Of a stretch of 64,000 bases of DNA, positions 43,546-53,852 are shown in pieces. Under the pieces are notes generated by a model, which saw only the letters and a list, made by a program, of their open reading frames with translations, had not been told where the DNA came from and did not search any database. The translations under genes and the position numbers were made by a program. Every line of letters begins with the position of its first letter. Position 1 is the first letter of the stretch. This stretch comes from Gigantopelta aegis (taxonomy: Eukaryota > Mollusca > Gastropoda > Neomphalida > Peltospiridae), in contig NC_054704.1 in NCBI RefSeq assembly GCF_016097555.1, forward strand, positions 78,336,391-78,400,390, written 5' to 3'.

Positions 43546-46500
43546 GTATAATAATACAAGGAGCATTTTGTTTCGAACATTTTGATTGGCAACATTTTCA
43601 GTTTTAAATTGCAACAATTTGATGTTTTAATATGGTGTAGTGATTTTTGCAATGTAATATTGACAAACATTTCCCTGTTATTATATAGTTTTTGCTGAGA
43701 AATACTTCCAATTTTTCATTTTATTTTAAATTTATTTTCATGCACACGCCCACTTGATGTTTAAAAATCCTGTCATGGGCACATAGCAGCTGTTCAGGCT
43801 ATTGTGTCTGGGACTGGAGATTAATGGTTAGTGAAAGTGAGGTTTGTGTAATAGTGGTCTTACTTCTCCCCGTTTAGCCGTTAAAACTCAAAATAGGTTG
43901 GAGCCAGTACTACAGAAATGTGAGCCGAGCATTAAGCCACTGAGGCAAGGAATAATGTAAAGAATTTTACATATTAAAATTACAAATTAGTTTTATTACT
44001 TTTATTGTAAATGAAGTTTATCTGAGATCAAAATAATGACTTCTGTTCCAAGGATCTATCCAGCAGGATATTTCGGCAACGACCCATGTTCGATGGACTG
44101 TGGAAAATTAGCATGATTTAATCATACTTGGGATGTTTTTAGGCCATTGAATGATGCAGTGCACCATTGTTAAATTAATTTATCAGAACAGACACAATTA
44201 CATTTAAATATTTACACATCAAATTGGTACGGGAACAGGAACGGGAACTATTAATGTGCCCCTGTCCATAAGGTTTACACCCATCCCAGGTTTAGCCTTT
44301 GACTTCGCCAGTGACCAACCTTGGGATGGGAGTATCAAATTGGTGAATTTTTGGTGCCAATTGCTTTTAGGAAGGGACCTATGTTCCGTAACTCTGAACA
44401 CCTGGATAAATCCCAGTTTTGAAAAAAATATTCTTGCTTTTTTAAAGCACATTTTTAATTGCATAAGTTAAAAAAAAATATTGCTACATGGCACCTTATA
44501 TATAATTGGTGTCAGATTAACTGAGTGTTGTTTTTCTTCAGGAATTAATATTTCGCCTTGAAGGATTCCGTCCATTCGGCTGGTACCTAACTCTGGTTCA
44601 GTTTGCCTGCTACACAGTGTTTGGTGTCACAGAGCTGCACTTCAAAGAAGACAGAACAAGAAAGTTAGTTTTCACTGTAAAGTGTGTCAGCTTCTCTTAT
44701 TTGTGCATTACTTGAGTAACATGCAACCCAGTGCTGAAAAGAAAATAGTGTGGTGCATTATTAAAGTTATAAAATATATTGATGCAGTTTATTAGAATCC
44801 TATAATTGTTTATGTTGTAGTTGATGTGTATCAAACTTTAAAAATCTTAGTATTGAATATTCTTACACATCCATTTGATACAACATTGAAATTTCTAGCA
44901 CACAGCAACATATGTTGGAAATCAATTAAAAGATTTTTGAATGGTTGCTGAATGACTTGACATTAAAGCTAAACCATTGACAGAAATTAACGCACTTGAA
45001 ACTGATTTTTATCTATTCTGTATGCCTATAAGTTATTTCTATGTAAGGTCAAGCATTACAAATTGTTGGAAATGACATTAAATTTCTTTGAAACTTAGAT
45101 ATATACATGTATATATAAGAACTATAATACTATATTTGTGTCTGTTTCATTTAGCTTACAACTCGTATACAAATATATTCAAGTTATGGTTTTGCTTGTT
45201 AGATATCATACAGGAATGGATTTTGGTTAAGCATTTGTTTGATAATTATTAAAATGTGGCTAATTTGAGATTTTATAAGCCAAAGACTAAATGTTGTAGC
45301 CACTTTGTATAAAAATTAGTGATTGGTTAATTTGGCAATGGATAGGGTGAGCTCTGAGAACTATGTGTTTAAAAACAAGAATGGTACGAAAGTTAACGAA
45401 ACAGCCAGTCATGTAGGATTTTCTGTCTTACTTGCAGAATACCATTAAAATCATATGGGGTGTTGGCATTTCTCACTGTTGCGACGATGGGCTTGTCAAA
45501 CACTTCAGTAGGATACCTCAATTATCCAACACAGGTCATCTTTAAATGCTGTAAACTTATTCCAGTTCTTATTGGAGGAATACTTATACAAGGTAAAGTG
45601 GATCCATTAATTCAAGATAATGTCATCGTTGTAAAATATTTCAAATCTGTAATTGTATATAAGTCATCAGATCAGATACAACTGCAATTGCAGGTCCAGA
45701 GAGGTGCTGGGGGATTGCTTCCACTCATTTAAACTTTCAAAGTGTCCTGAAAATCCAGTCTTTAATCGGATGAATATAATGAAGATTTGTTTTAGGTTAA
45801 TATCTTGGTCGACTGCATGTTTCTAGGGAAAATTGCCATACATAATTATAAAAAGCATACCCTGTAAAAAACCCAAAATTGGACCAGATTTTCGTCCAAA
45901 ACTGGACATTTTTAACAGTCCCTTTTTAAATATCAGTACAGAATATAACCTCTTTAAATCAGACACCCCTTAAAACCAGACTTTTCACTTAGTCCAGGGA
46001 ACATTTTGTTTTCCAAATCTTGATTTGCAATATATCTAGTCAACTGAAAATTGATTAGCAACTATTGTTTAATGTTTTAAAATTGTGTAGTGATCTATGA
46101 AACGTGTAGTGAATTGCGGCGTGATACTGAACAAAATGTTCCCTGTAGTCCTGTGGGTGTTAAATTTAGAGGGGTTTTACTGTTATACAAACTGCATGTT
46201 AGTCTATTTTGAAATGCTGTTTGCGCCTTAAAGTTGCAGTTCTCCCTAGAAAATTGTAAATCTGCTGCTGAACTGATTTATAAGTTTGACACTTTCACAC
46301 TTCATGAATCTCAGTGTTGCACAACTTTTTCACAGAGCTTACATTTCATTTCATTTCATCTTATTTCCGTGCTTATATCCAATTAAGGTTAAAGCACGCT
46401 GTCCTGGGCACACACCTCAGCTATCTGGGCTGTCTGTCCAGGACAGTGGGTTAGTTGCTAGTTGGTTAATGGTTAGTGAGAGAGAAGACAGTGTAGTGGC

Positions 46501-49500
46501 CTTACACCTACCCACTGAACACTTAAGAACTCCCCCTGGGTTGGAACCTGTACCAAGCTGCGAACCCTGTACTTACCAGCCTGTAGTCTGATGGCTTAAC
46601 CACTGCACCACCGAGGCCGGTACAGAGCTTACAACTTTGATTGAAAAAGGTCCCTTGTTTGATTCTTTGATGTATTTTACAAATTAACAAGTTCAATTAT
46701 TAAACAGATTTTAGATAGATATCTCAAAATATGGCTTTTGCTTTGTATGTGGGGCTTTTTTCCAGTTCAGTTATTATTAAATTGTTTTAATGAAATTGCA
46801 TTAGAATTGCTAAATTGTGGGGTTTTTTTGTTTTGTTTTTTTTCCTCCAGGGAAGAAGTTCAGCATGATAGACATTGCTGCTTGTGTTTGTATGAGTCTT
46901 GGCCTCATACTGTTTACTTTAGCTGACAGCACAGTGTCGCCTAACTTCAACCTTTACGGTGAGACAAATTATAACTCAAACTTAGTAACTAAAGAATCTG
47001 ATATGCTATTCTTACACATACAGGGGGAAATACCATTACTGTGGCACTTATGCTTGCATCGCAGGATCGAACCACCTCAGTGGACCCATTCAACTGATTG
47101 GAGTTTTTCTCATTCCAACCAGTGTATCACAACTGGACAAAGGTCATGGTATGTGCTTTTCTGTCTGTGGGAAAGTGCATATAAAAGATCCCTTGCTGCA
47201 TTAGGAAAAATGTAGTGGGACCGGCCTCGATGGCGTAGTGGTTAAGCCATCGGACTACAGGCTGGTAGGTACAGGTTCGCAGCCCGGTACCGGCTCCAAC
47301 CCAGAGCGAGTTCTTAAGGGCTCAATGGGTAGGTGTAAGGCCACTACACCCTCTGCTCTCTCACTAACTACTAACCAACTAACAATTAACCTACTGTCCT
47401 GGACAGACAGCCCAGATAGCTGAGGTGTGTGCCCAGGACAGCGTGCTTGAACCTTAATTGGATATAAGCACGAAAATAAGTTGAAATGAAAAAAAAAAAA
47501 ATGAATGTAGTGGGTTTCCTCTGATGACTACGAGTCAGAATAACCATATGTTTGCCATCAAATAGCCGATGATTAATTAATCAATGTGCTCCAGTGGTGT
47601 TGTTAAACAAAAACAAACAAACAAACAATGTGCTCCAATGGCATCGTTAAACAAAAAAACTTTAACTTTCATCCACAATTTTAACATAAACAAAAAATAC
47701 ATAGAGCTCCCCAGGTGGAACTTAGTCCTATACTTAGTTTAGGTTGTTGTCGACCACTCGCAATACATTAATGTATGATAATGAATAATATATATCAAAT
47801 ATATATTTCTGTTTATATTGTTGTATGTTCAGGAGTCATTCTCATACTACTTGCCCTCTGTGCTGATGGAGCTATTGGAAATGTTCAGGAAAAAACACTA
47901 AAGCAGTTTGGAGCAACAAATTCAGAAATGGTGAGAAAAAATAAAATAATTTTCTTGGAAAATATTATGTTGAATGACTTTAAAGCAGTATGTATTAAAA
48001 GAAAAGTGCTTTTTAAAGCTGTCATTGTTACTTTTGTTTGATTTAAATTTACTTATTTGCAGAAGTCTTCAATAATTTACATAGCGATGCATGTTTATCA
48101 GTATTAAAGTTTATAGCGGTGACAATCATCTAGGTTTTTTTTTAGTTTTTTCCAGGATTTTAGCATTGCCTAAAACTTTTTCATGTTCTAGATTAAAAAT
48201 TCATAGTAACAAAGCTCAAAATATATTTTGTGGAGTCTGAAGTAATCGTCCTGAATAATTACACAGCAGTGCATGTTTATCAGTATTAAAGTTTATAACA
48301 GTGACAATCATCTAGGGTTTTTTATATTTTTCCAGAATTTTAGCATTGCCCAAAAACTTTTTCATGTTCTAGATTAAAAATTCAAAGGTTTTTAAAACTG
48401 AAGCAAATGCTACAAACTGAAAAATGGTTCTAGAAGTTAGTCTCAAAATTAAAGGTATAGTGTATCTTTTGAAGAAGACAAACATGGGCTAAAGCATAAG
48501 ATTTATATTATCTTAAAAATCTAATTTTCTTATTATATCACACTACTTTTGAAGACCTTGAACATTTTCCAGATTTTGTTTGTTGTTATTTCCATCCCGA
48601 AATATTAAACTGTGTCGATGAGCCATGCACTCGAGGCTAAAATAAAGAAATTGAACTGTTATGAAATAAAGTTCTGGGATTTCACAAATTTATTTTAAAA
48701 TAACAATAAACTCTGTAATTATGCATGTTTGTAGTATGTTTGTTTTTTCTTTCTTTCAGGTGCTGTATTCTTATGGTATAGGTTTTCTTTATATTCTAGT
48801 TGGGATGTTCGTCATGGGTGACATTGTATCAGCATTTCAGTTTTGTAGGGATGTAAGTTTCATTTCATTGTCTTTGTCATAAAAACCTACAATGGTTAAT
48901 AATGTATTAATCATAAACATTAATTGAAATTGAAAGTTCATGTTTGAATTTCTCTTTGAGAAATGCTTGAAATAGTGGCCTGCAAAAAGCGGTTAATTTT
49001 TAGACGTAATAGGTGAAATAAACATTTCCCCCGCTATCCCCCCAATATTATCTCCTAAATTCAAGGGTCATAAATTTGTCAAAAATGGGTAAATAACCAT
49101 GAAAGTCAAAATTTATCTGTAACAGTACATGATAAAGCTATATACACAATTTCAGCACAATATCTCAAGGCATTGTGAAAACATACATTGGAAAATTATA
49201 TGTGGAATGGACGGACAGACAGAAGAATGGAAACAAAACCTATAGTTCTGTCTGGTTGGACAGCTAGGGGATATGATACCTGTATGTAATCAGTCCTGGA
49301 ACAACTCTTATACATGTATTTATTAGTTTGTTAAAGTCCAACCGGAGCGGACTATAGGTTTTGTCTCCGTCCTTCTGTCTATGTGTCTGTCTGTCCCACT
49401 TATAGTTTTCCGGATGTTTTTTTCCACAGTGCCTCAAGATAGTGAGCTGAAAGTTTGTGTATAGCTTTATCATGTACTGTTACAGATCAAGTTTGACTTC

Positions 49501-52500
49501 GATGGCAATTGGAGCGGGACATAGCTCAGTGGTAAAGTGTTCGCTTGCTGCGCGGTCAGTCTGGGATTGATTCCCGTCGGTGGGCCCATTGGGCTATTTC
49601 TCGTTCCAGCCAGTGCACCACGACTGGTATATCAAAATCCATGGTATGTGCCATCCTGTCTGGGATAGTGTATATAAAACATTCCTTGCTGCTAATTGAA
49701 AAGAGTAGCCCATGAAGTGGTGACAGCAGGTTTCCTCTCAATATCTGTGTGGTCCTTAACCATATGTTTGACGCCATATAACCATAAATAAAATGTGTTG
49801 AGTGTGTCGTTAAACAAAACATTTCCTTCTTTGATGGCAGTTGACCCATTTCTGACAGAGTTATGGCCCTTGAAATTTGTTTTCCAGATTTTGTTTTCAT
49901 AATAGTTCACAATATTGGACAGACAGCCCAGATAGCTGAGGTGTGTTCCCAGGACAGTGTGCTTGAATCTTAATTAGATATAAGCACGAAATTAGGATAA
50001 AAGTGAAAAGTAGTAGTATTGTTAGACAATCATGTATAAATGAATTTGTTGTAATGAACGTTTTATGTACCTTATATTACATATTTGTATGTAAAACATT
50101 TCTTGATTGTAGTTTGTATTTGCAGTGTTTTCATTCTAGAATTAAGTAATTTATACAGAGATTTATACAGAGATTTATCCACAAATAAATTTGTGGATTG
50201 GAAAAATTAGCGCAATTTATTCATAATTTGGACATTTTTAGGCCACTGAATGATGCAATGCACTATTGTTCAATTAGTTTATTAGAGCAGACTCGATTAC
50301 CGAATTATTTAAACATCACATTGGAAATTTTCAGTGCCACTTGCTTTTGGGATGTGGATTAAGTTCAGCACCACAGAATGCCAGGATAAATTACTGATTA
50401 TATATATATTTTTTTTAAATAGAGTTCCTTGCAACTGTTGTTTCTATACTATGCAACACATGTTCTATAAGCATTATAAAAAATAACATTTATCACTCCA
50501 CATCATTTCTGATGAAATATGTTTTTTGTTTCTTTCAGCATGTTGTAGAGACATATGGCTATGCTGTGATATTTTCCATCACTGGTTACATCGGTGTGAA
50601 TATCGTCCTCACTCTGGTGAAGACGTTTGGAGCTCTCGTGGCTGTAACAGGTTTTTATACAAACTTTCAACATTTACTCAGGGCTGTTCGAGGATTGATC
50701 ACATGGGAGGGGTGACAGGCAATTGTTTCGTGTACCAGCCACCCAAAAAATACAATTTTACTTAAACCAGGTATATATAGAAAAATAAATTTTGCAGCAT
50801 TACCTACTAGGCATGAAATAATAATTACAATGCCTCCTGTCTCTCCCATGTTATCAGTTGGAACAGTTCTCACTCAGGCTTTGTAGGGTAGGGAGGAGAT
50901 TCACTCTTATCTTGTTAGGTAACCAGGTATGTACAGAAAATTGTGCAGAGATGGTCATTACTTTGGTTAGTGACTTTTTATTTGGTGGGAAGGGATGTCA
51001 AGTCAGAAACCATATTGAAAAAAAGAAAATTTGCATGGAGCAGGGGGTTTCAAAAACCAAACATTCCCTGCACATGTGCCTGGTCATTCTACAGAAGGTT
51101 GTGCTGGGGAGTGAGTCAGTCAGTCAGTCAGTCAGTATGTATGTATGTATGTATGTATGTATGTATGAGGATGATGCTAGAAACCAGATGCATGTGCAGG
51201 AATTTTAGCAAGGGCTGGGGGTGAGCAAAGTTTAGAGGTGGGGAAAAAAAGAAAATTTGCTTGAGCGAGGGGCAGGGACCTGGACATAAAGGGTCACTTT
51301 TGAGTAAAATTCATCTACATATGTGGTGGAGGTGGGTTTCTTCTATGTTTTGAATTTGTTGTTAAATACACAGGAATTAAACAACATTACAGTTTGTACT
51401 CAAAATAGCTTTGTATTAATTGTAGAACCATAATGCTCTTATATATATATATGCATAATTTATTTCCATATTTTTCAATGATTGAATATTCAACATGTTT
51501 TGTTTTACTTGTCATGTATATATGAAAATAAATTATCTTTAGTTTCAAATATTAATTCAGTGTTTTATTTATTTCAGTAACTACTTGCAGAAAAGCTGTT
51601 ACAATTATTCTTTCTTTCATGTTTTTTGCCAAGCCATTTACATTACAGTGAGTATATAAAACAAAATGAGAAATCTAATGCTTACTTTGTCTGTCTTATC
51701 AGTCAGTCACTCTTTCTGTCTGTCTATCTGTCCCACATATAGTTTTTCAGACTTTTTTTCCACTATGCCTCAAGATATTAAGCTGAAATTTTGTGTATAG
51801 CCTTATCGTGCAGATTAGGTTTGACTTTCATGGTGATTTATCCATTTCTCACAGAGTTATGGCCCTTGAAATTAGGCTCTCCACAAGCACTCGAGTACTT
51901 GGGAACGGGCTAAATCTAGCAAGACTCTCAAGTCCATTCACAGGACTCGAGTACCCGTGCAAGGAAGAGCACTCTAATTTAATTCAATTTTTTATGTTAT
52001 TTTGCCATATGATTGCCGCTGGTTACATTGTAGGGCTATGAGACATGTCAGGAAAACACAAGTGGAAGGTGTGAAATGCAATACAATGGCATCATTTGGC
52101 ATCCGTGTTTAGCATTGGAATTAAGATGCATAATGCTATTTCACTTTAATCCTTAGTCCGATTATAATCAAGTGTAAGTGTTGGGTACTCAGAACTGGGT
52201 CGAGTATGACCCTCAAGTACTCGAGTCCAGTATTTTGGACTCGTGGAGGCCCTACTTGAAGTAGGAGATACCAAATGTTTTTGAGTCTGGTAGGGAACAT
52301 GTATTGCTTTAGAGTACAGTTCTCTTAAAGGGACATTCCTGAGTTTGCTACACTTTTTAAGATGTTATCGACTAACAGAGACCTTTTAACGATCATAATT
52401 ACATATCAAATATATTTTTCTGCATAATATATTAGTGGCTGTATATTAAACGTGTTTCTGATCGTTCTAATATCTGTACTAGGTTAAATTTCATTTTATT

Positions 52501-53489
52501 TCCTAAAATATATTTTTTCATACATACGAAATTATTTGAAGACAAAATCCAGTTTGGGCTTCTTACAAATATTAAGATGACCAGAAACAAATTAAATATA
52601 CATACACTGATATTCTAAACAAGAAAATATATTTAACATGTAAGTTTAATCGTAGAACTATTTTATTAGTCGGAAACATCTTACAATGTAGCAAACTCGG
52701 GAATGTCCCTTTAAAACAATTATTCTATAGGTGTTCTAATAAAGAAATGTATTTCTCTCTCATTTTAGGGACCTTGATTACTACAACACCATAATCTTTA
52801 CCTTGATTACTACAACACCATAATCTTTACCTTGATTACTACAACACAATAATCTTTACCTTGATTACTGCAACACAATAATCTTTACCTTGATTACTAC
52901 AACACAATAATCTTTACCTTGATTACTGCAACACAATAATCTTTACCTTGATTACTACAACACAATAATCTTTACCTTGATTACATTACAACAACACAAT
53001 AATCTTTACCTTGATTACAACAACACAATAATCTTTACCTTGATTACAACAACACGGTAATCTTTACCTTGATTACTACAACACAGTAATCTTTACCTTG
53101 ATTACTACAACACTAATCTTTACCTTGATTACTACAACACAATAATCTTTACCACATGTGAATAGGATTGCACAATGTTTAGATTGAAACACTTTGTGAA
53201 AAAAAAGTTATATGACATATTTTGAACCAATTAGAATGGTGCATAAATTGACACACTTTAATTATTGATTATTAATTACTGCGTTGTATCGGTGACTTGA
53301 TCTCAGTCCACATGGTATCGACGTGTCCATTTTATTTTCAGATATTTGTGGTCTGCATTGGTCGTTGTGCTGGGAATATATCTGAACCTGTACAGCAAAA
53401 ACAAGGCTGACTGGGACAACAAAATGAAGAACTTGTTAGCAAGGACGAGATTCAAGCCCAAGATTCTATCTCCAGAAAATATTGTTTGA
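43318..53489 (+). CDS. SLC35B3: PAPS transporter 2 (SLC35B3), 9 coding exons, complete
   Basis: SLC35B3/PAPST2 is a multi-pass Golgi nucleotide-sugar-transporter family protein. It brings PAPS into the Golgi lumen as sulfate donor for sulfotransferases. Coding exons are 43318-43545, 44542-44663, 45438-45592, 46851-46958, 47833-47930, 48760-48852, 50539-50650, 51578-51647 and 53342-53489. All junctions are AG/GT and phases agree, giving 377 residues (human 401). Conserved stretches are GWYLTLVQFACYTVFG, TMGLSNTSVGYLNYPTQVIF plus KCCKLIPV, CMSLGLILFTLADSTVSPNF, LALCADGAIGNVQEKT, VLYSYGIGFLYIL, TVTTCRKAVTIILSFMFFAK and LGIYLNLYSKN. A soluble N-terminus of about 55 residues precedes the first membrane segment (LLTVATFFFYLIYGYMQ). 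The start may instead be the in-frame Met at codon 16. SINE and MITE insertions lie only in introns and the 3' UTR. Confidence 0.95.
43560..43685. mobile_element. Diverged MITE, GGGAACATTTTGTT family
   Basis: GGAGCATTTTGTTTCGAACA to GACAAACATTTCCCTGTTA resembles the MITE at 45997-46147, including TTTTAAT/GTGTAGTGAT internal motifs. It is in SLC35B3 intron 1. Confidence 0.5.
43780..43950 (-). mobile_element. SINE family B, diverged
   Basis: GATTAATGGTTAGTGAAAGT, GTAATAGTGGTCTTACTTCT and GCATTAAGCCACTGAGGC match the reversed family B plan. Confidence 0.5.
44110..44420. repeat. Interspersed repeat with a 106-bp insertion
   Basis: The outer parts (TTTTTAGGCCATTGAATGAT; GCCAATTGCTTTTAGGA) match 50235-50405. 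The insertion 44228-44333 is flanked by ATCAAATTGG on both sides (44218-44227 and 44334-44343) and holds a short hairpin (CATCCCAGGTT/AACCTTGGGATG). It is in SLC35B3 intron 1. Confidence 0.65.
44542..44663 (+). CDS. SLC35B3: SLC35B3 coding exon 2
   Basis: It encodes residues 77-116 plus two bases. ELIFRLEGFRPFGWYLTLVQ matches human ELIFSVEGFKSYGWYLTLVQ. It lies between TTCTTCAG and GTTAGT. Confidence 0.96.
45438..45592 (+). CDS. SLC35B3: SLC35B3 coding exon 3
   Basis: It encodes residues 117-168 plus one base and carries the most conserved core, GYLNYPTQVIFKCCKLIPV, seen in PAPS transporters. The donor is GTAAAG. Confidence 0.97.
45866..46185. mobile_element. CAGTGAAACC-family MITE split by another MITE
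   Basis: Outer parts (ACATTTTTAACAGTCCCTTT; AAATTTAGAGGGGTTTTACTG) match 59819-59998. A second element, 45997-46147, begins AGGGAACATTTTGTTTT and ends AACAAAATGTTCCCT, clear inverted ends of about 15 bp. It is in SLC35B3 intron 3. Confidence 0.7.
46346..46622 (-). mobile_element. SINE family B, full length
   Basis: The head is at the right (reversed CCGGCCTCGGTGGTGCAGTG), with a GGGTTCGCAGCTTGG B-box-like motif, the body ACTACTAACTAA-type and the tail GAACCTTAATTGGATATAAG (all reversed). It is in SLC35B3 intron 3. Confidence 0.88.
46851..46958 (+). CDS. SLC35B3: SLC35B3 coding exon 4
   Basis: It encodes residues 169-204 plus one base. ACVCMSLGLILFTLADS matches human AICMSLGLIWFTLADS. The acceptor follows a long T-rich tract. 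The donor is GTGAGA. Confidence 0.96.
47045..47625 (+). mobile_element. SINE family A split by a family B SINE
   Basis: The left part ends GCATATAAAAGATCCCTTGC and GGAAAAATGTAGTGGG. The right part resumes AATGTAGTGGGTTTCCTCTG through GATTAATTAATCAATGTGCT to the tail GTTGTTAAACAAAAAC. Confidence 0.85.
47221..47493 (+). mobile_element. SINE family B, full length, nested
   Basis: Head CCGGCCTCGATGGCGTAGTG, then AAGCCATCGGACTACAGG, CAGGTTCGCAGCC (B-box-like), tail GAACCTTAATTGGATATAAG and an A-rich end of about 14 A. AATGTAGTGGG is present on both sides as an 11-bp target duplication, proving insertion into the older family A SINE. It is in SLC35B3 intron 4. Confidence 0.92.
47833..47930 (+). 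CDS. SLC35B3: SLC35B3 coding exon 5
   Basis: It encodes residues 205-237. VILILLALCADGAIGNVQEK matches human VVLISLALCADAVIGNVQEK. It ends in phase 0 at GTGAGA. Confidence 0.96.
48062..48393. repeat. Tandem duplication, 182-bp step
   Basis: GCATGTTTATCAGTATTAAA occurs at 48089 and 48271, and GTTCTAGATTAAAAATTCA ends both halves. The units are about 85-90 percent alike by eye. It is in SLC35B3 intron 5. Confidence 0.85.
48760..48852 (+). CDS. SLC35B3: SLC35B3 coding exon 6
   Basis: It encodes residues 238-268, exactly 31 codons. VLYSYGIGFLYILVGM matches human VLYSYSIGFVYILLGL. The donor is GTAAGT. Confidence 0.95.
49080..49890. repeat. Large inverted repeat interrupted by a SINE
   Basis: The left arm (about 49080-49245; ATGATAAAGCTATATACACA, GGACGGACAGACAGAAG) is the inverse of the right arm (about 49320-49510; TGTGTATAGCTTTATCATGT, CTTCTGTCT). 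The right arm continues after the SINE at 49832-49890 with CAGAGTTATGGCCCTTGAAA. The same family appears singly at 51690-51872. It is in SLC35B3 intron 6. Confidence 0.8.
49511..49831 (+). mobile_element. SINE family A, full length with clear tRNA-like head
   Basis: GGAGCGGGACATAGCTCAGT, GGTAAAGTGTTCGCTTGC and GGGATTGATTCCC give A- and B-box-like motifs. The body ends GTGTCGTTAAACAAAAC. GATGGCAATT/GATGGCAGTT at its two edges looks like a target duplication. Confidence 0.9.
49918..50010 (+). mobile_element. SINE family B, 3' fragment
   Basis: GGACAGACAGCCCAGATAGC then GAATCTTAATTAGATATAAG match the last third of the family B SINE. The head is missing. Confidence 0.75.
50235..50405. repeat. 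Interspersed repeat, uninterrupted relative of 44110-44420
   Basis: TTTTTAGGCCACTGAATGAT, TTAGTTTATTAGAGCAGAC and GTGCCACTTGCTTTTGGG match the split copy, and show where that one was entered. Confidence 0.65.
50539..50650 (+). CDS. SLC35B3: SLC35B3 coding exon 7
   Basis: It encodes residues 269-305 plus one base. TYGYAVIFSITGYIGVNIVL and KTFGALVAVT match the human TYGYAFLFSLTGYFG and KIFGALIAVT blocks. The donor is GTTTTT. Confidence 0.95.
51110..51167. repeat. Microsatellite (GTCA)n(GTAT)n
   Basis: GTCA units followed by GTAT units in SLC35B3 intron 7. Confidence 0.92.
51578..51647 (+). CDS. SLC35B3: SLC35B3 coding exon 8
   Basis: It encodes residues 306-328 plus two bases. TTCRKAVTIILSFMFFAKPF matches human TTGRKAMTIVLSFIFFAKPF. 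The donor is GTGAGT. Confidence 0.95.
51690..51872 (+). repeat. Interspersed repeat, CCTCAAGATAT...GTTATGGCCCTTGA family
   Basis: TGTCTGTCTATCTGTCCCAC, GCCTCAAGATATTAAGCTGA and CACAGAGTTATGGCCCTTGA match the right arm at 49320-49890. Confidence 0.75.
51873..52254. mobile_element. MITE, about 380 bp, with CTCGAGTACT-rich ends
   Basis: TAGGCTCTCCACAAGCACTC at the left faces GGACTCGTGGAGGCCCTA at the right. ACTCGAGTACTTGGG and CCTCAAGTACTCGAGT are inverted inside. It abuts the repeat at 51690-51872. Confidence 0.65.
52325..52714. mobile_element. TTAA-flanked MITE, 390 bp, about 45-bp TIRs
   Basis: TTAAAGGGACATTCCTGAGT with GCTACACTTTTTAAGATG faces CATCTTACAATGTAGC and ACTCGGGAATGTCCCTTTAA. TTAA at both edges fits a piggyBac-type non-autonomous element. 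It is in SLC35B3 intron 8. Confidence 0.85.
52767..53155. repeat. Minisatellite, 29-bp unit, about 13 copies
   Basis: TTGATTACTACAACACAATA plus ATCTTTACC repeats with a 29-bp step. Variants are CACCATAA, CACGGTAA and TTACAACAAC. It is in SLC35B3 intron 8, about 190 bases before the last exon. Confidence 0.95.
53342..53489 (+). CDS. SLC35B3: SLC35B3 coding exon 9, stop codon
   Basis: It encodes residues 329-377 and TGA. YLWSALVVVLGIYLNLYSKN matches human YVWSGLLVVLGIFLNVYSKN. The tail after it is lineage-specific and shorter than in human. Confidence 0.95.
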
Positions 53490-53530
53490 ATGATGTGTAG
53501 TGGTCATTATAAAAAGGAGGAATTTGCATC

Positions 53531-53852
53531 TCTTTCTCTGAGTGGTAAAGTGCTCGCCTGATGTGTGGTCGGTCTGGGATCGATCCCCATCAGTGGCGTG
53601 GACCCAATGTGGCCTGTTTCTTGTTCCAGCCAATGCACCACAACTTGTATATCAAAGGCTGTGGTATGTGCTATCCTGTCTGTGGGATGATGCATATAAA
53701 AGATTCCTTGCTACTAATGGAAAAATATAGTGGGTTTCCTATCCTAGACTATGTCAATATTAACAAATGTCTGACATGCAATAGCCGATGATTAATAAAT
53801 CATTGTGCTCTAGTGTTGTCATTAAACAAAACAACTTTAACTTTTTTACTCA
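53531..53852 (+). mobile_element. SINE family A in the SLC35B3 3' UTR
   Basis: CTGAGTGGTAAAGTGCTCGC, GGGATCGATCCCCATCAG, GGTATGTGCTATCCTGTCTG, and the tail ATTGTGCTCTAGTGTTGTCA. It starts about 41 bases after the SLC35B3 stop in the same orientation. Confidence 0.9.
53794..53799 (+). terminator. Candidate SLC35B3 poly(A) signal inside a SINE
   Basis: AATAAA lies about 305 bases after the stop, within the plus-strand SINE at 53531-53852. It is the first canonical hexamer downstream. Use is unproven; an ATTAAA follows about 28 bases later. Confidence 0.3.

Noticed and set aside
49511-49590. tRNA gene (and similar heads at 42931, 53531, 56283)
   Set aside because: A- and B-box-like motifs are present but continue into the SINE body, and I could not fold a full cloverleaf with a 3' acceptor stem.
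52767-53155. CRISPR-like array of 29-bp repeats
   Set aside because: Repeats are directly adjacent with no unique spacers, in a spliced eukaryotic gene intron.
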